Origin: Pseudomonas sp. B28(2017)
Lineage (GTDB): Bacteria; Pseudomonadota; Gammaproteobacteria; Pseudomonadales; Pseudomonadaceae
Length of the DNA stretch: 64,000 bases
Reading direction: 5' to 3'
NCBI RefSeq assembly: GCF_002113025.1
Contig: NZ_NEJH01000007.1
Location: 62,001-126,000 of the forward strand
Within the stretch, counting starts at the first letter, position 1. Each line of letters begins with the position of its first letter. Both the position numbers and the translations under genes were made by a program. The notes below the pieces were generated by a model that was given only the letters and a program-made list of their open reading frames with translations, was not told the DNA's origin and did not search any database. Shown here piece by piece: positions 33,562-42,467 of the stretch.

Positions 33562-35760
33562 TTACCAGCTATACCGCGCCCCCACGTTAGCGCCCCACGG
33601 CTGCTCGATCTTGTCGCCATTGCTGTAATCGAAATCTGCATGCACCGAGACCTTGTCAGTCAATGTCATGGCCAGGCCTGCACCCAGTTTTCCACGGGAG
33701 CCCGACAGGTCATTGTCGAATACATAATCGTTGACCTTGACCTCATTGCTCTTGGCAAACTCATGCACATAAGCGGCACGTAGATACGGCTGCACCACCT
33801 TGCCCTCACCCAGGTTGAAGTTGCGCCCTACCGTCGTACCAACCTCGCCGAGCAACGAGCGGGTACGGTCGCCTTCGGCGGACAAGCCGTTGTCCAGATC
33901 GTAATTCTGACCCTCGATAATGACGCCCGACAGTTGGGTGTAAGGCTCAACGAAGTAATCATCAGCCAGCTTGATGTGTCGTCCGAACTCCAGGGACGCA
34001 CCCACTGCGTTGTTGTCGTAACTGCCTTTGGTCTTCTGGCCGTCGCTGAGGAGTACTTTGGATTCGTTCTGAAACCGGTTGAACTTGAGCACGCCGTCAA
34101 AGTAGTAACCGCTCGGCTTATCCAGCCAGGTGGTGTAAGCACCAACGTAGTAACTGTCGACCGTACCACTGGTACCGTGGCTCAAGTCCAGATCGGACTT
34201 GCTGTAACCACCCAATAGCCCCACTAGCCACTGCCCGTCGCCCACCGGCAACGGCGCGTCGGCACCGAACGACAATCCCTGCTGGGTTTGTTGGTACGCT
34301 ACGCCGGAACTGGCACTCACGTCGAACTTGTTGCCATAAGCACGAATCCAGCCACCGGCCTTGCCTTCGTCCATGCGCACTTCGCCCATACGGCTGCGTA
34401 GCGTTGTAAGTTCACCGTACCAGACCGTCGGCGCGGTATTGAACAATGCCAGCACCGACTGCGTGCCAGGGCTGACGATTCGCGTGGCGGTGTTGAGGTA
34501 CCAGTCGTTGTTGCCCTGCTTGATCAGATCGTAGGAAAAGACACCCAAGTCAACCGGACCACCCGCCAGGGAAAAATTGGCATCGCCGGCAGCAACATGA
34601 ACCACCGCTGTGGAACCAGCCGCCACTGGCTCGGAGCCGCTGCTGTCGAGCGCAATCAGATGGTTGCCGCTGGCTGTCCCGGTAACGGTCAGCGTATCGA
34701 TCTGACCTGTATTGAAGTTGTTGTGCATGTAAAAGGTGCCGCCGTCGCCAGACAGGTTACCCACCGACAACTTGTAGAATTCCCCCGGATTGCCGAATTG
34801 CACACCGCCGCCGTCGAGCTTGAGGTTCGCGACAGTGCTGTCACCGACCAACACCCAACGAGCGTCGCTGTTGACCGCAAGAGTAGAAACATTGCGCAGT
34901 TGACCTGTGAGGGTCGAGGCATTCTGCAGGGTGATGTTCGCGGAGGCCCCGGATTCGGCTACGACATCCCCCACCAGATGACTGTTATCGACCGTCATGT
35001 TGGCCGTCGACGACCCTTTGACTTCCAGGAGGTTGCCGTTGTCACCGATCAGGGTAGAACCGTTACCCACTTCAATAGTGGCGGTAATTGGCGATAGACC
35101 AAAGTCGTTGATAAGAATCGCCGAGCCGCTTTGGCCTACGACTTCCGTATTGTCGAGCACCAGACGTCCGGAGTTCCCCGTGCCTCCGGGCGTAAATAAA
35201 ACACCATTGCGCCCACTACTAATCTTGCTGTCGGTCGCGGACACCAGGCCATTGGCGATCTGAAGTCCTTGCCCGCTCGTTCCGGTGAGGACAGAGCGGG
35301 TTAATTTCAAGTCACTCAAGTTACCCACCACGGCACCGGTCGTCCCCCCTGTGATGACGCTATCGGTGACGGTCGCTGACGAGCCCCGGGGGTTGCTGGC
35401 GGCAAAGCCTAGCGACAGGCCCGTGCTTCTACCCGTAACAGTGCTGGTTGCAATGTTCGCACTGGCATCGACTAAATCGACAGCAATGGGGTTGGCCGTG
35501 GAGGTCACCGTGGTGCCGTTGAGCGTCAGCGTCGACCCCGTATCAGCCCTGATCTCACGTGTAGTCGCGCCATTGGCCGTCAAGTTGGAATTGTTTCTGA
35601 GAAGATAATTATCGGAACTGACATTGCCGTCGATCACTGCTGATTCGTTGTCGAGGATTCTCGCCATCGAGTGGGTACTGACCAGCAAGAACGGCAGGAG
35701 GGGTACCCACTTGAGGGAGGCCGATAAAGGATGTGTGAGCAAGGTATTTCTAGTTTTCAT
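33562..35760 (-). CDS. Autotransporter (type Va secretion) with beta-helix passenger
   Basis: 732 residues: signal peptide (LKWVPLLPFLLVSTHSMA), a passenger of short repeated strands rich in Ser, Thr, Gly and Asn (typical right-handed beta-helix, about residues 35-440), then an outer-membrane beta-barrel from about residue 465 (GGWIRAYGNKFDVSASSGVA) ending in the barrel signature ...ARYSW with terminal aromatic. The ATG at 35760 starts the signal peptide; the frame stays open to 35946 but that extension is not needed. It is pertactin-like, probably a surface-exposed adhesin. No protease motif was seen. Confidence 0.9.
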   Translation of the reverse strand: MKTRNTLLTHPLSASLKWVPLLPFLLVSTHSMARILDNESAVIDGNVSSDNYLLRNNSNLTANGATTREIRADTGSTLTLNGTTVTSTANPIAVDLVDASANIATSTVTGRSTGLSLGFAASNPRGSSATVTDSVITGGTTGAVVGNLSDLKLTRSVLTGTSGQGLQIANGLVSATDSKISSGRNGVLFTPGGTGNSGRLVLDNTEVVGQSGSAILINDFGLSPITATIEVGNGSTLIGDNGNLLEVKGSSTANMTVDNSHLVGDVVAESGASANITLQNASTLTGQLRNVSTLAVNSDARWVLVGDSTVANLKLDGGGVQFGNPGEFYKLSVGNLSGDGGTFYMHNNFNTGQIDTLTVTGTASGNHLIALDSSGSEPVAAGSTAVVHVAAGDANFSLAGGPVDLGVFSYDLIKQGNNDWYLNTATRIVSPGTQSVLALFNTAPTVWYGELTTLRSRMGEVRMDEGKAGGWIRAYGNKFDVSASSGVAYQQTQQGLSFGADAPLPVGDGQWLVGLLGGYSKSDLDLSHGTSGTVDSYYVGAYTTWLDKPSGYYFDGVLKFNRFQNESKVLLSDGQKTKGSYDNNAVGASLEFGRHIKLADDYFVEPYTQLSGVIIEGQNYDLDNGLSAEGDRTRSLLGEVGTTVGRNFNLGEGKVVQPYLRAAYVHEFAKSNEVKVNDYVFDNDLSGSRGKLGAGLAMTLTDKVSVHADFDYSNGDKIEQPWGANVGARYSW

Positions 35761-35904
35761 CAGGCACCAGATATAGACGATATCAATAATGAGTTCGCAA
35801 GAAGCACGGCATTCCTTTGAACTCACAAAGGTGGCAAGACTAGCGACAAGCCGCGAATTGCTCTGTAGGACTTTTCCGAACGTTACGGATAACAATCCGT
35901 GCGA

Positions 35905-35942
35905 TTGCGATGGCCGGAGGAAATCCCCTCCGGCCATCGCAA
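35905..35942. terminator. Strong hairpin between the 648-aa gene and the autotransporter
   Basis: TTGCGATGGCCGGAGG (35905-35920) pairs perfectly over 16 bp with 35927-35942 around AAATCC. It lies five bases past the stop of the 648-residue gene, so it probably ends that transcript, though the following T-run is poor. Confidence 0.65.
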
Positions 35943-35947
35943 ACACG

Positions 35948-37894
35948 TCAAGGCCTAGGAATTACACAGTGACCATTATTTTCGAATACACCAATAAGCA
36001 CTCTCACTACATCACTGGCTACTGTTTCACCGCGAACAGTGATGCCATATGCAAACTGACCTCGCCCACCGGAATTCCCTGAACCACCGTAAGTTGGCTT
36101 CAGACATTTTTCATAAGGGATAAACCAATTGATGCCGTTTTGTTCCTCAGCAGGGCCTACAGACAGTTCCTCAATCAAACTTGTTCCAGGTATTTCAGTA
36201 GTTCCGTCTATCTGGAACGAATTCCAGACTGCAACTACGTGCACGTCGACTTTCAAGTACGTTGAAGGAGGAATATGCACATTGATCCCCCAAGCCCCAT
36301 TTTTTTCGACCAAATAAGTGCAGTTGATTGGATTCCCTGGGGCAGTGGGCTCCGGAAGATCAACACGCTCAACAGCAACGTCGATCGTTGTACGCAACGA
36401 CTCCTGCGGGTTAGGGACCCCGTCACGGGTCACCGTGTAATACATTGGCAAATCATCCATCACCGGGGTCTTTTCGATGACAGACCAAGGAATAGTGATC
36501 GGAACTTCCTGATTTGGGCTTTCACTACCGGTGACTGTATAAGCTGGACTTACAACTTCACCGTTGTAGACGAGTGTCAACTTGTCACCAGGCAATGGAT
36601 TATCATATAACTTGATATGCCCCGTTGCATCTTCACCAATATCGCCCACGGCCAACTCGGTCGAGCTGCCACTGAAGCTCTGAAACCTGATGAGCTCCAG
36701 TTGATCATTGATCGGCTCAGGATCAGGGTTCTCCGGCCCCGCGATTTCAAAGTTCTGGTTGACGGAGATACTACCTGGAGAGGCTGTAGGGTAATCGCCT
36801 CGAAGGACTTTATAGTCAACCGTGACCGTTTGCACTCCTCCTGTCGTAAAGTCATAGGTCTGTTGGAGGACAGACCAAGGCACAGTAATTTTCAATGGGA
36901 ACGGCTCATGCGCGGCGACGGTCGTGCGGACCTCCAGGTCTTTCCACTGGACCACAATCCCGTCGTTTCGGTCCCAGCCTGTGTATTGCTCGACATGTAC
37001 CTTTGTAGGACCGGTGATCTCGGCGGCATCAGCACGATCAATCAAACCGTCCGCGGCCAGCGGAACCGAGCATGCTTGCAAATCGTCGGGGAGTACACCC
37101 AAGGCGACTGACACAGGCTTTGGCAGCGACATCTCACTGCGATTGCCTGCTTTGTCGAACAAAAAATACACTACATAATGGGTTCTCGAACCTAAGTCCG
37201 ACACGAATGCTTTGGGGACTGTTACTTTACGATCCGCAGGAAGTAGCTTGAAAACAGCGACAGTGGGAAAGTCCGCTTCATTTTCCGGAACCGTATCCAT
37301 CCAGAAAACAGCAACTTGAACGAATTCTTTTTTGTCCTCAACAAAGTCCGGAATTTCGCATACGACACCGTCGTCGTTATCCAGAATTTCCGTCGTGATC
37401 AACTCTGCAGTAATCATGGCACCCGGTGCGTCAGGTCTGATCGGTCCGGTCCGGTCAATGGTAATGGGCGCTGACGCATGCACTTCTGAAGCGTTCCACA
37501 TCTTCACGCGGTATCTGAACTGGAAGCTTCCTTCATAGTTTTCAAAAATGGAAAGTGGTATCTCCCTTCTCAGAGGAAAGTCAGAGCCGGGCAGCGTGAC
37601 GCTGCCAGGTATCTCTTCAGGGACAGCAACAGGCAGATAATCCCCCGAAAAGTTAGGTAACCACTCCAGATACAACGTGTCTGTCGGATCACCCGGTTGG
37701 TCAGGTATACGATCCGGCCACTCTGGAATATCAACTTTTATCGGGGCGCCTATTTTTGTAATGGGCATCAATCCGTCAGCATCCCCGGTGATGGCATCAA
37801 CGATGACAGGCGGCAATAGACCTGCCCGAGAGAACTGTTTGCGATAGTCGATGCGCACCTGTTCAGCCGTTAACTCTTTGTATGAGCTAGCCAT
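35948..37894 (-). CDS. Large Ig-like repeat protein of unknown function, 648 aa
   Basis: About four beta-rich modules of 95-115 residues (roughly 50-150, 170-265, 295-385, 400-515) followed by a distinct C-terminal part with Cys residues. Module landmarks are [IV]P-W/L-S-[VIL] (IPLSIF at 112, VPWSVLQQTYDF at 338, IPWSVIEKTPVM at 468) and a closing strand such as ITIDRTGP. No signal peptide or membrane helix. Codon use and base composition look less G/C-rich than core genes. It is upstream of the autotransporter on the same strand. I know of relatives only as Pseudomonas hypothetical proteins. Confidence 0.78.
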   Translation of the reverse strand: MASSYKELTAEQVRIDYRKQFSRAGLLPPVIVDAITGDADGLMPITKIGAPIKVDIPEWPDRIPDQPGDPTDTLYLEWLPNFSGDYLPVAVPEEIPGSVTLPGSDFPLRREIPLSIFENYEGSFQFRYRVKMWNASEVHASAPITIDRTGPIRPDAPGAMITAELITTEILDNDDGVVCEIPDFVEDKKEFVQVAVFWMDTVPENEADFPTVAVFKLLPADRKVTVPKAFVSDLGSRTHYVVYFLFDKAGNRSEMSLPKPVSVALGVLPDDLQACSVPLAADGLIDRADAAEITGPTKVHVEQYTGWDRNDGIVVQWKDLEVRTTVAAHEPFPLKITVPWSVLQQTYDFTTGGVQTVTVDYKVLRGDYPTASPGSISVNQNFEIAGPENPDPEPINDQLELIRFQSFSGSSTELAVGDIGEDATGHIKLYDNPLPGDKLTLVYNGEVVSPAYTVTGSESPNQEVPITIPWSVIEKTPVMDDLPMYYTVTRDGVPNPQESLRTTIDVAVERVDLPEPTAPGNPINCTYLVEKNGAWGINVHIPPSTYLKVDVHVVAVWNSFQIDGTTEIPGTSLIEELSVGPAEEQNGINWFIPYEKCLKPTYGGSGNSGGRGQFAYGITVRGETVASDVVRVLIGVFENNGHCVIPRP

Positions 37895-38057
37895 GTCTTT
37901 CTCTCCGAAGCCGTTTTAGTTCAGCCATGTATGACCACATGGCGTTCAAACCTGCCTGGCAGTTCAATACATGGCTCAACCACTACAAGATGCTTTGCCG
38001 TTCTGCCCGGTCATAACAACCTGAACAGATTAAGCGCCGTTTTTTTTGAATGCGATA

Positions 38058-38073
38058 CTGTCAAACTTGACAG
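38058..38073. promoter_or_regulatory. 16-bp inverted repeat CTGTCA-N4-TGACAG (copy 2)
   Basis: CTGTCAAACTTGACAG is a perfect palindrome apart from its central bases (7+2+7). With the preceding TA it is an 18-mer differing at one base from 17041-17058. It lies 163 bases before the 648-residue gene and just before the DUF6124-like remnant. Confidence 0.4.
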
Positions 38074-38100
38074 GTGGCTGCCTATACAGGGTGCAGTTGG

Positions 38101-38232
38101 AAATCAGTCCACCAGGTGGTGGATCATATAGAGGGTGCATCGCGTTATGCCCTGCCGGGCATTTCCAACAGCATCATGGTGGCGCAGATCATGACGAACC
38201 GGGTGCTGGATCAGATTGATCCGCTCAAGTAG
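38101..38232 (+). pseudogene. C-terminal remnant of a DUF6124-like Pseudomonas protein
   Basis: The + frame from about 38101 to the TAG at 38230-38232 reads HQVVDHIEGASRYALPGISN, then SIMVAQIMTNRVLDQIDPLK. The pattern EG-x2-R...I...M...NR-x-LD-x2-DP resembles the C-terminus of DUF6124 proteins as I remember them. An in-frame TGA at 38068 prevents a full N-terminal part. Identification is by eye and tentative. Confidence 0.35.
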
Positions 38233-38246
38233 ATAACGTCTTAAAG

Positions 38247-38281
38247 GGTCGTCCGAACGCTCGGGTCGCGTTCGGACGACC
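38247..38281. terminator. Strong hairpin at the 3' end of the glycerate kinase gene
   Basis: GGTCGTCCGAACGC (38247-38260) pairs perfectly with 38268-38281 around a 7-base loop. It lies nine bases beyond the kinase stop and also downstream of the DUF6124-like remnant, so it could serve both directions. Confidence 0.7.
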
Positions 38282-38289
38282 TGGGTGTT

Positions 38290-39426
38290 TTAACCCTTAG
38301 CCAACCGCCACACCCGCGCAATATCGCTCGCCCGCTCACGCAACAAACGCGGCGCCTCATTGCAGGCTTGCACCAAAGTCATCGGCCCGCTCGCCAGGGA
38401 AAACGCGGCATCGATACCGTGCTCGTACAGCGCCTGATAGCCCTTGCCCAAGGTGCCGGCGATGACGATCACCGGCACGCCCTGTTGCCTGGCAATCCGT
38501 GCCACGCCAAACGGTGTTTTCCCACGCAGGGTCTGCGCATCGAAACGCCCTTCTCCGGTGATCACCAGATCGGCATCTTTGATGGCTGCGGCCAGACCGA
38601 CCAGTTCGGCGACCACTTCCACTCCGGCCTTGAATTGCGCGCCGAGAAACGCCTTGGCGGCAAAGCCCAACCCGCCCGCCGCACCGCTGCCCGGTTCGTC
38701 GCGTACGTCCTTGTTCAAGGCGTTGGCACAGTGATCGGCGAAGTGCCCGAGGGCGTGATCGAGCAGTTCGACCTGCTCGGGTGAGGCGCCCTTTTGCGGG
38801 CCGAAAATTGCCGATGCACCGTGGGGACCGCACAGCGGGTTGTCGACATCGGCGGCGATGTCGAATCGCACATCCGCCAACCGCGAATCGAGCTCGCTCA
38901 GGTCGATGCGAAACAGTTGCGCCAGGGCCAGGCCGCCCGGAGCCAGAGGTTGTCCCTGAGCATCGAACAGCTTCATGCCCAAGGCTTGCATCGCGCCGGC
39001 GCCACCGTCATTGGTGGCGCTGCCGCCGATGGCCAGGATGATGCGCTGCGCGCCTTCGTCGAGGGCGAAACGGATCAATTGACCGGTTCCAAAGGTGCTG
39101 CTGTTGCAGGCGTCGCGTTGATCGACCGGCACCAATTGCAAACCGCTGGCTTCGGCCATTTCGATGATCGCGGTGCGGCTATCAGGCAACCACCCCATCT
39201 TCGCATGGGCTGTATCTCCGAGGGGGCCGCGTACTTCGGCACGGTGCTGCTCGCCTCCACACGCCGCCAGCACGGCTTCGACGGTGCCCTCCCCGCCATC
39301 GGCCATCGGGCATTTGATCAACTGCGCATCAGGCCAGACTTCAGCCAGGCCAAGGGCAATGGCATCGGCCACGCCCTGGGCGCTGAGGCTGTCCTTGAAC
39401 GAATCGGGGGCAATCACGATTTTCAT
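38290..39426 (-). CDS. garK: Glycerate kinase (GarK/GlxK family)
   Basis: 378 residues. Motifs: MKIVIAPDSFKDSL at the N-terminus, CPMADGGEGTVEA, ILAIGGSATNDGGAGAMQAL and DLVITGEGRFDAQTLRGKTP, all diagnostic of glycerate 2-kinases that phosphorylate D-glycerate. GGAG precedes the ATG at 39426. The divergent CdaR-type regulator and MFS carrier further on make a glycerate/sugar-diacid module. Symbol given by family; glxK would be equally valid. Confidence 0.9.
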   Translation of the reverse strand: MKIVIAPDSFKDSLSAQGVADAIALGLAEVWPDAQLIKCPMADGGEGTVEAVLAACGGEQHRAEVRGPLGDTAHAKMGWLPDSRTAIIEMAEASGLQLVPVDQRDACNSSTFGTGQLIRFALDEGAQRIILAIGGSATNDGGAGAMQALGMKLFDAQGQPLAPGGLALAQLFRIDLSELDSRLADVRFDIAADVDNPLCGPHGASAIFGPQKGASPEQVELLDHALGHFADHCANALNKDVRDEPGSGAAGGLGFAAKAFLGAQFKAGVEVVAELVGLAAAIKDADLVITGEGRFDAQTLRGKTPFGVARIARQQGVPVIVIAGTLGKGYQALYEHGIDAAFSLASGPMTLVQACNEAPRLLRERASDIARVWRLAKG

Positions 39427-39550
39427 GGGAATTCTCCAGTTCCAATACCACCCATGCTGCCAGCCGCCCTGCACAATAACGCCGGTCCGCTGCACAAGCG
39501 GTGTTGAGGATTATTGTTCATTTCCACAAAACCCGAGGCAGACGTTTCAC

Positions 39551-39652
39551 CTGTAGGAGCGAGCTTGCTCGCGATGGAGGGAAACGATGACGCGGGAAAT
39601 CAGACTTACCGTGGCGTCCTCTGGTTTTTCGCGAGCAAGCTCGCTCCTACAG
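39551..39652. repeat. REP doublet
   Basis: Perfect 24-base inverted arms (39551-39574 and 39629-39652) with core GTAGGAGCGAGCTTGCTCGC. It lies between the glycerate kinase start and the regulator stop. Confidence 0.92.
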
Positions 39653-39666
39653 GGGGATTTTGTCGC

Positions 39667-40788
39667 TCACGAAATTGAGTCTGACTCGGGCAGCAGTTGC
39701 ACGCCCAGATACAACGCAAGCATGCCGTCGAGACGCAACGGATCAACCCCACTGAGTTCGGCAATTCGTTCCATGCGGTAGCGCAAGCTGTTGCGATGAA
39801 TCCCCAGCGCTTCAGCACAGGCCTGGCTCTGGCCGTCGTGTTCGCACCAGCTGCGCAGGGTGGCCAGTAATTGACCGTTGCTGTCCTTGGCGATGACTTT
39901 GCGCAGCGGGTTGAGCAGTTCGTCCAGTGCATCGTCGTTGCGATGACGCCAGAGCATCACCGGCAATCGATAGCGATTGAGCGTCAGCAATCGGGAGCGC
40001 GGCAGCACTTCGCGCCCGTAGGCCAGCAAGTCACCGACCCGGCGATAGCAGCGACGCAATCCGGAAAGTCCATCGGCCTGCCCACCCACGGCAATGCGCA
40101 GGATGTTCCAACCCAGGCCGTCGAGTTTGTCCAGCAAGCGCTCGTTCTCGACCGACTGGCTGGCCGGTCGGCACCAGAGCAATGAGGTTTTGGCCGAACT
40201 CACGCACCAACTGTCGGGGTAGCGCGAGGTGAGCCAGGCGCTGAGTGCTTCGACGGTTTGCCCTGGCCCGTGCTCCAGGCCCAGTTCGAACAAGTACGGC
40301 ACCCGGGTCAATTGCGGTTTGAGCCCCAGCTGTTGCGCCTCGTCGATCAACCGCGGCGAGCTTGCGGCATCGCTGAGCAGCAACGCCAGCAGATCATCGC
40401 ATCGCTGGCGCCGCCACTGCTGCTCGGCTTGTTGATTGCGCTGCCCCACCAGCATCTCTGCGGTCATGCGCACCAGCTCGGCATAGGTGCGCAATTGCTC
40501 GGGTTCGCCGGTGATACCCAGTACGCCGATCAAGCGCTGATCGAGCATCAGCGGCAAGTTGATGCCCGGCTGCACACCTTTGAGGTGGATCGCCGTTTGC
40601 GCATCGATCTCCACCACGCGGCCGTTGGCCAATACCAGTTGCGCGCCTTCATGCCGGGTATTGACCCGCTCCGGTTCACCACTGCCGAGAATCAACCCCT
40701 GGCTGTCCATGACATTGACGTTGTACGGCAGGATGGCCATTGCCCGGTCGACGATGTCCTGCGCCAGGTCGTGATCGAGTTCGAACAT
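39667..40788 (-). CDS. cdaR: CdaR-type sugar-diacid/glycerate regulator
   Basis: 373 residues: N-terminal sugar-diacid recognition domain (FELDHDLAQDIVDRAMAILP, NVMDSQGLILGSGEPERV), a GGDEF-like middle part and the PucR-type C-terminal HTH (LGIHRNSLRYRMERI). E. coli CdaR activates garPLRK and gudPX in response to glycerate or related acids. It is transcribed toward the kinase gene and divergent from the MFS gene, which it likely activates. Start ATG at 40788 matches the family N-terminus. Confidence 0.88.
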   Translation of the reverse strand: MFELDHDLAQDIVDRAMAILPYNVNVMDSQGLILGSGEPERVNTRHEGAQLVLANGRVVEIDAQTAIHLKGVQPGINLPLMLDQRLIGVLGITGEPEQLRTYAELVRMTAEMLVGQRNQQAEQQWRRQRCDDLLALLLSDAASSPRLIDEAQQLGLKPQLTRVPYLFELGLEHGPGQTVEALSAWLTSRYPDSWCVSSAKTSLLWCRPASQSVENERLLDKLDGLGWNILRIAVGGQADGLSGLRRCYRRVGDLLAYGREVLPRSRLLTLNRYRLPVMLWRHRNDDALDELLNPLRKVIAKDSNGQLLATLRSWCEHDGQSQACAEALGIHRNSLRYRMERIAELSGVDPLRLDGMLALYLGVQLLPESDSIS

Positions 40789-40960
40789 AGTGGTGATCCT
40801 TTCAAGCGTGGTAGAGGGGCGGTTGTTCAGCCGCACAGGCCTCGCGAACAAACCCTGTGCTCAGGCACAAAGACAGCCACCCTGAGGGTGGCCGAGACTC
40901 TCAGGGCGATCAACGTTACCCTTTGCATCGCAAAAAATCATAATAAAGAGAGAGCCCGCC

Positions 40961-42271
40961 ATGTCACAGAGCGCCGCTGCTACCCAGGCCATCGTTGACG
41001 AAAAAAATGCCGTCTACAAACGCATTACCCTGCGTTTGATTCCCTTCATCTTCATCTGCTACCTGTTCAACTACCTCGACCGGGTGAACGTTGGATTCGC
41101 CAAGCTGCAGATGCTCGACGCGCTGAAATTCAGCGAAACCGTCTACGGCCTCGGGGCCGGGATATTCTTCATCGGCTACGTACTGTGCGGTGTACCGAGC
41201 AACCTGGCACTGACCCGATTCGGCCCGCGGCGCTGGATCGCGCTGATGATGATCACCTGGGGTACGTTGTCGACTTGCCTGTTGTTCGTCACCACGCCGA
41301 CCGAGTTCTACACCTTGCGTCTGTTCACCGGTGCGGCCGAAGCCGGGTTCTTTCCCGGCGTGGTGCTGTACCTCTCGCAGTGGTTCCCGACCTTCCGCCG
41401 TGGCCGCATCATGGCGCTGTTCATGTCGGCGATCCCGGTCTCCGGCCTGCTCGGCAGTCCGTTCTCCGGATGGATCCTCAACCATTTCGCCGCTGGCCAG
41501 GGTGGTTTGGCGGGCTGGCAGTGGATGTTCCTGCTGCAAGGCATTCCGACCGTGATCCTCGGTACACTGGCTTATTTCCTGCTCAGCGACAGTTACGCCA
41601 ATGCGAAATGGCTGACCCCGTTCGAGCGTTCGGTGCTGGAAGCCGACCACGCCGAAGACCGCGCCAACAAACCGAAAACCACCACCGACTCGCTGCTGGC
41701 GGTATTCAAGAACCCGGCGATCTGGGCGTTTGGCCTGATCTATTTCTGCATCCAGAGCGGTGTCTACGCGATCAACTTCTGGCTGCCGTCGATCATCAAG
41801 AACCTGGGCTTCGGCGATAACCTGGTGATTGGCTGGTTGAGTGCGATTCCGTACCTGCTGGCGGCGGTCTTCATGTTGTTTGTCGGCCGCTCGGCAGACC
41901 TGCGCAAAGAGCGTCGCTGGCATTTGGTGGTGCCGATGCTGATGGGCGCCCTGGGCCTGCTGATCGCGGTGAACTTCGCCGCCAACCCGACCATCGCCAT
42001 CCTCGGCCTGAGCCTCGCCACCATGGGCGCCCTCACCGGTCTGCCGATGTTCTGGCCGGTGCCGACCGCGATGCTCAGTGCTGGCGCTGCGGCCGGTGGC
42101 CTGGCGTTGATCAACTCCATGGGCCAGATGGCCGGGTTCCTCAGCCCGTATCTGGTGGGTTGGGTCAAGGACAGCACCGGTTCGACCGATGCGGCGCTGT
42201 ACCTGCTGGCGGGTGTGATTGTCTGCGGCAGTCTGCTGGCGTTGCGCATGACCCGGACCCTGCGCGCCTGA
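40961..42271 (+). CDS. MFS transporter, anion:cation symporter type (sugar-acid carrier)
   Basis: 436 residues and about 12 membrane helices. The start region RITLRLIPFIFICYLFNYLD followed by RVNVGFAKLQM, and GAAEAGFFPGVVLYLSQWFP, are typical of GudP/TtuB-like carriers of glucarate, tartrate or related acids. It is divergent from cdaR with 172 bases between. Given the glycerate kinase, glycerate or a sugar diacid is the likely substrate. A REP pair follows. Confidence 0.9.
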   Translation: MSQSAAATQAIVDEKNAVYKRITLRLIPFIFICYLFNYLDRVNVGFAKLQMLDALKFSETVYGLGAGIFFIGYVLCGVPSNLALTRFGPRRWIALMMITWGTLSTCLLFVTTPTEFYTLRLFTGAAEAGFFPGVVLYLSQWFPTFRRGRIMALFMSAIPVSGLLGSPFSGWILNHFAAGQGGLAGWQWMFLLQGIPTVILGTLAYFLLSDSYANAKWLTPFERSVLEADHAEDRANKPKTTTDSLLAVFKNPAIWAFGLIYFCIQSGVYAINFWLPSIIKNLGFGDNLVIGWLSAIPYLLAAVFMLFVGRSADLRKERRWHLVVPMLMGALGLLIAVNFAANPTIAILGLSLATMGALTGLPMFWPVPTAMLSAGAAAGGLALINSMGQMAGFLSPYLVGWVKDSTGSTDAALYLLAGVIVCGSLLALRMTRTLRA

Positions 42272-42286
42272 TCAACGAAGCACCTA

Positions 42287-42376
42287 TGTGAGAGCGAGCC
42301 TGCTCGCGAATACGGTTTTACATTCAACATTGATGTTGGCTGTGACGCAGTCTTCGCGAGCAGGCTCGCTCCCACA
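42287..42376. repeat. REP doublet
   Basis: Arms TGTGAGAGCGAGCCTGCTCG and inverse TTCGCGAGCAGGCTCGCTCC flank a centre containing CAACAT-TG-ATGTTG, another internal palindrome. Confidence 0.9.
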
Positions 42377-42467
42377 TTTGGCTCTGCGGTGATAAATAAA
42401 TCAGTTTGCCCCGGGCAGTTGTTCTGGTATCTGATTGAGCCTTTCCCACTGGTAAAAGGATTTGCTC

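Noticed and set aside
34070..34083. TGAAACCGGTTGAA inside the autotransporter gene as a third PtxS operator
   Set aside because: The right half is not complementary (GAA instead of TCA) and it lies in coding sequence unrelated to sugar acids.
35761..35946. Longer start for the autotransporter at 35946
   Set aside because: The extra 62 codons would place a non-signal leader in front of a good signal peptide that starts at 35760.
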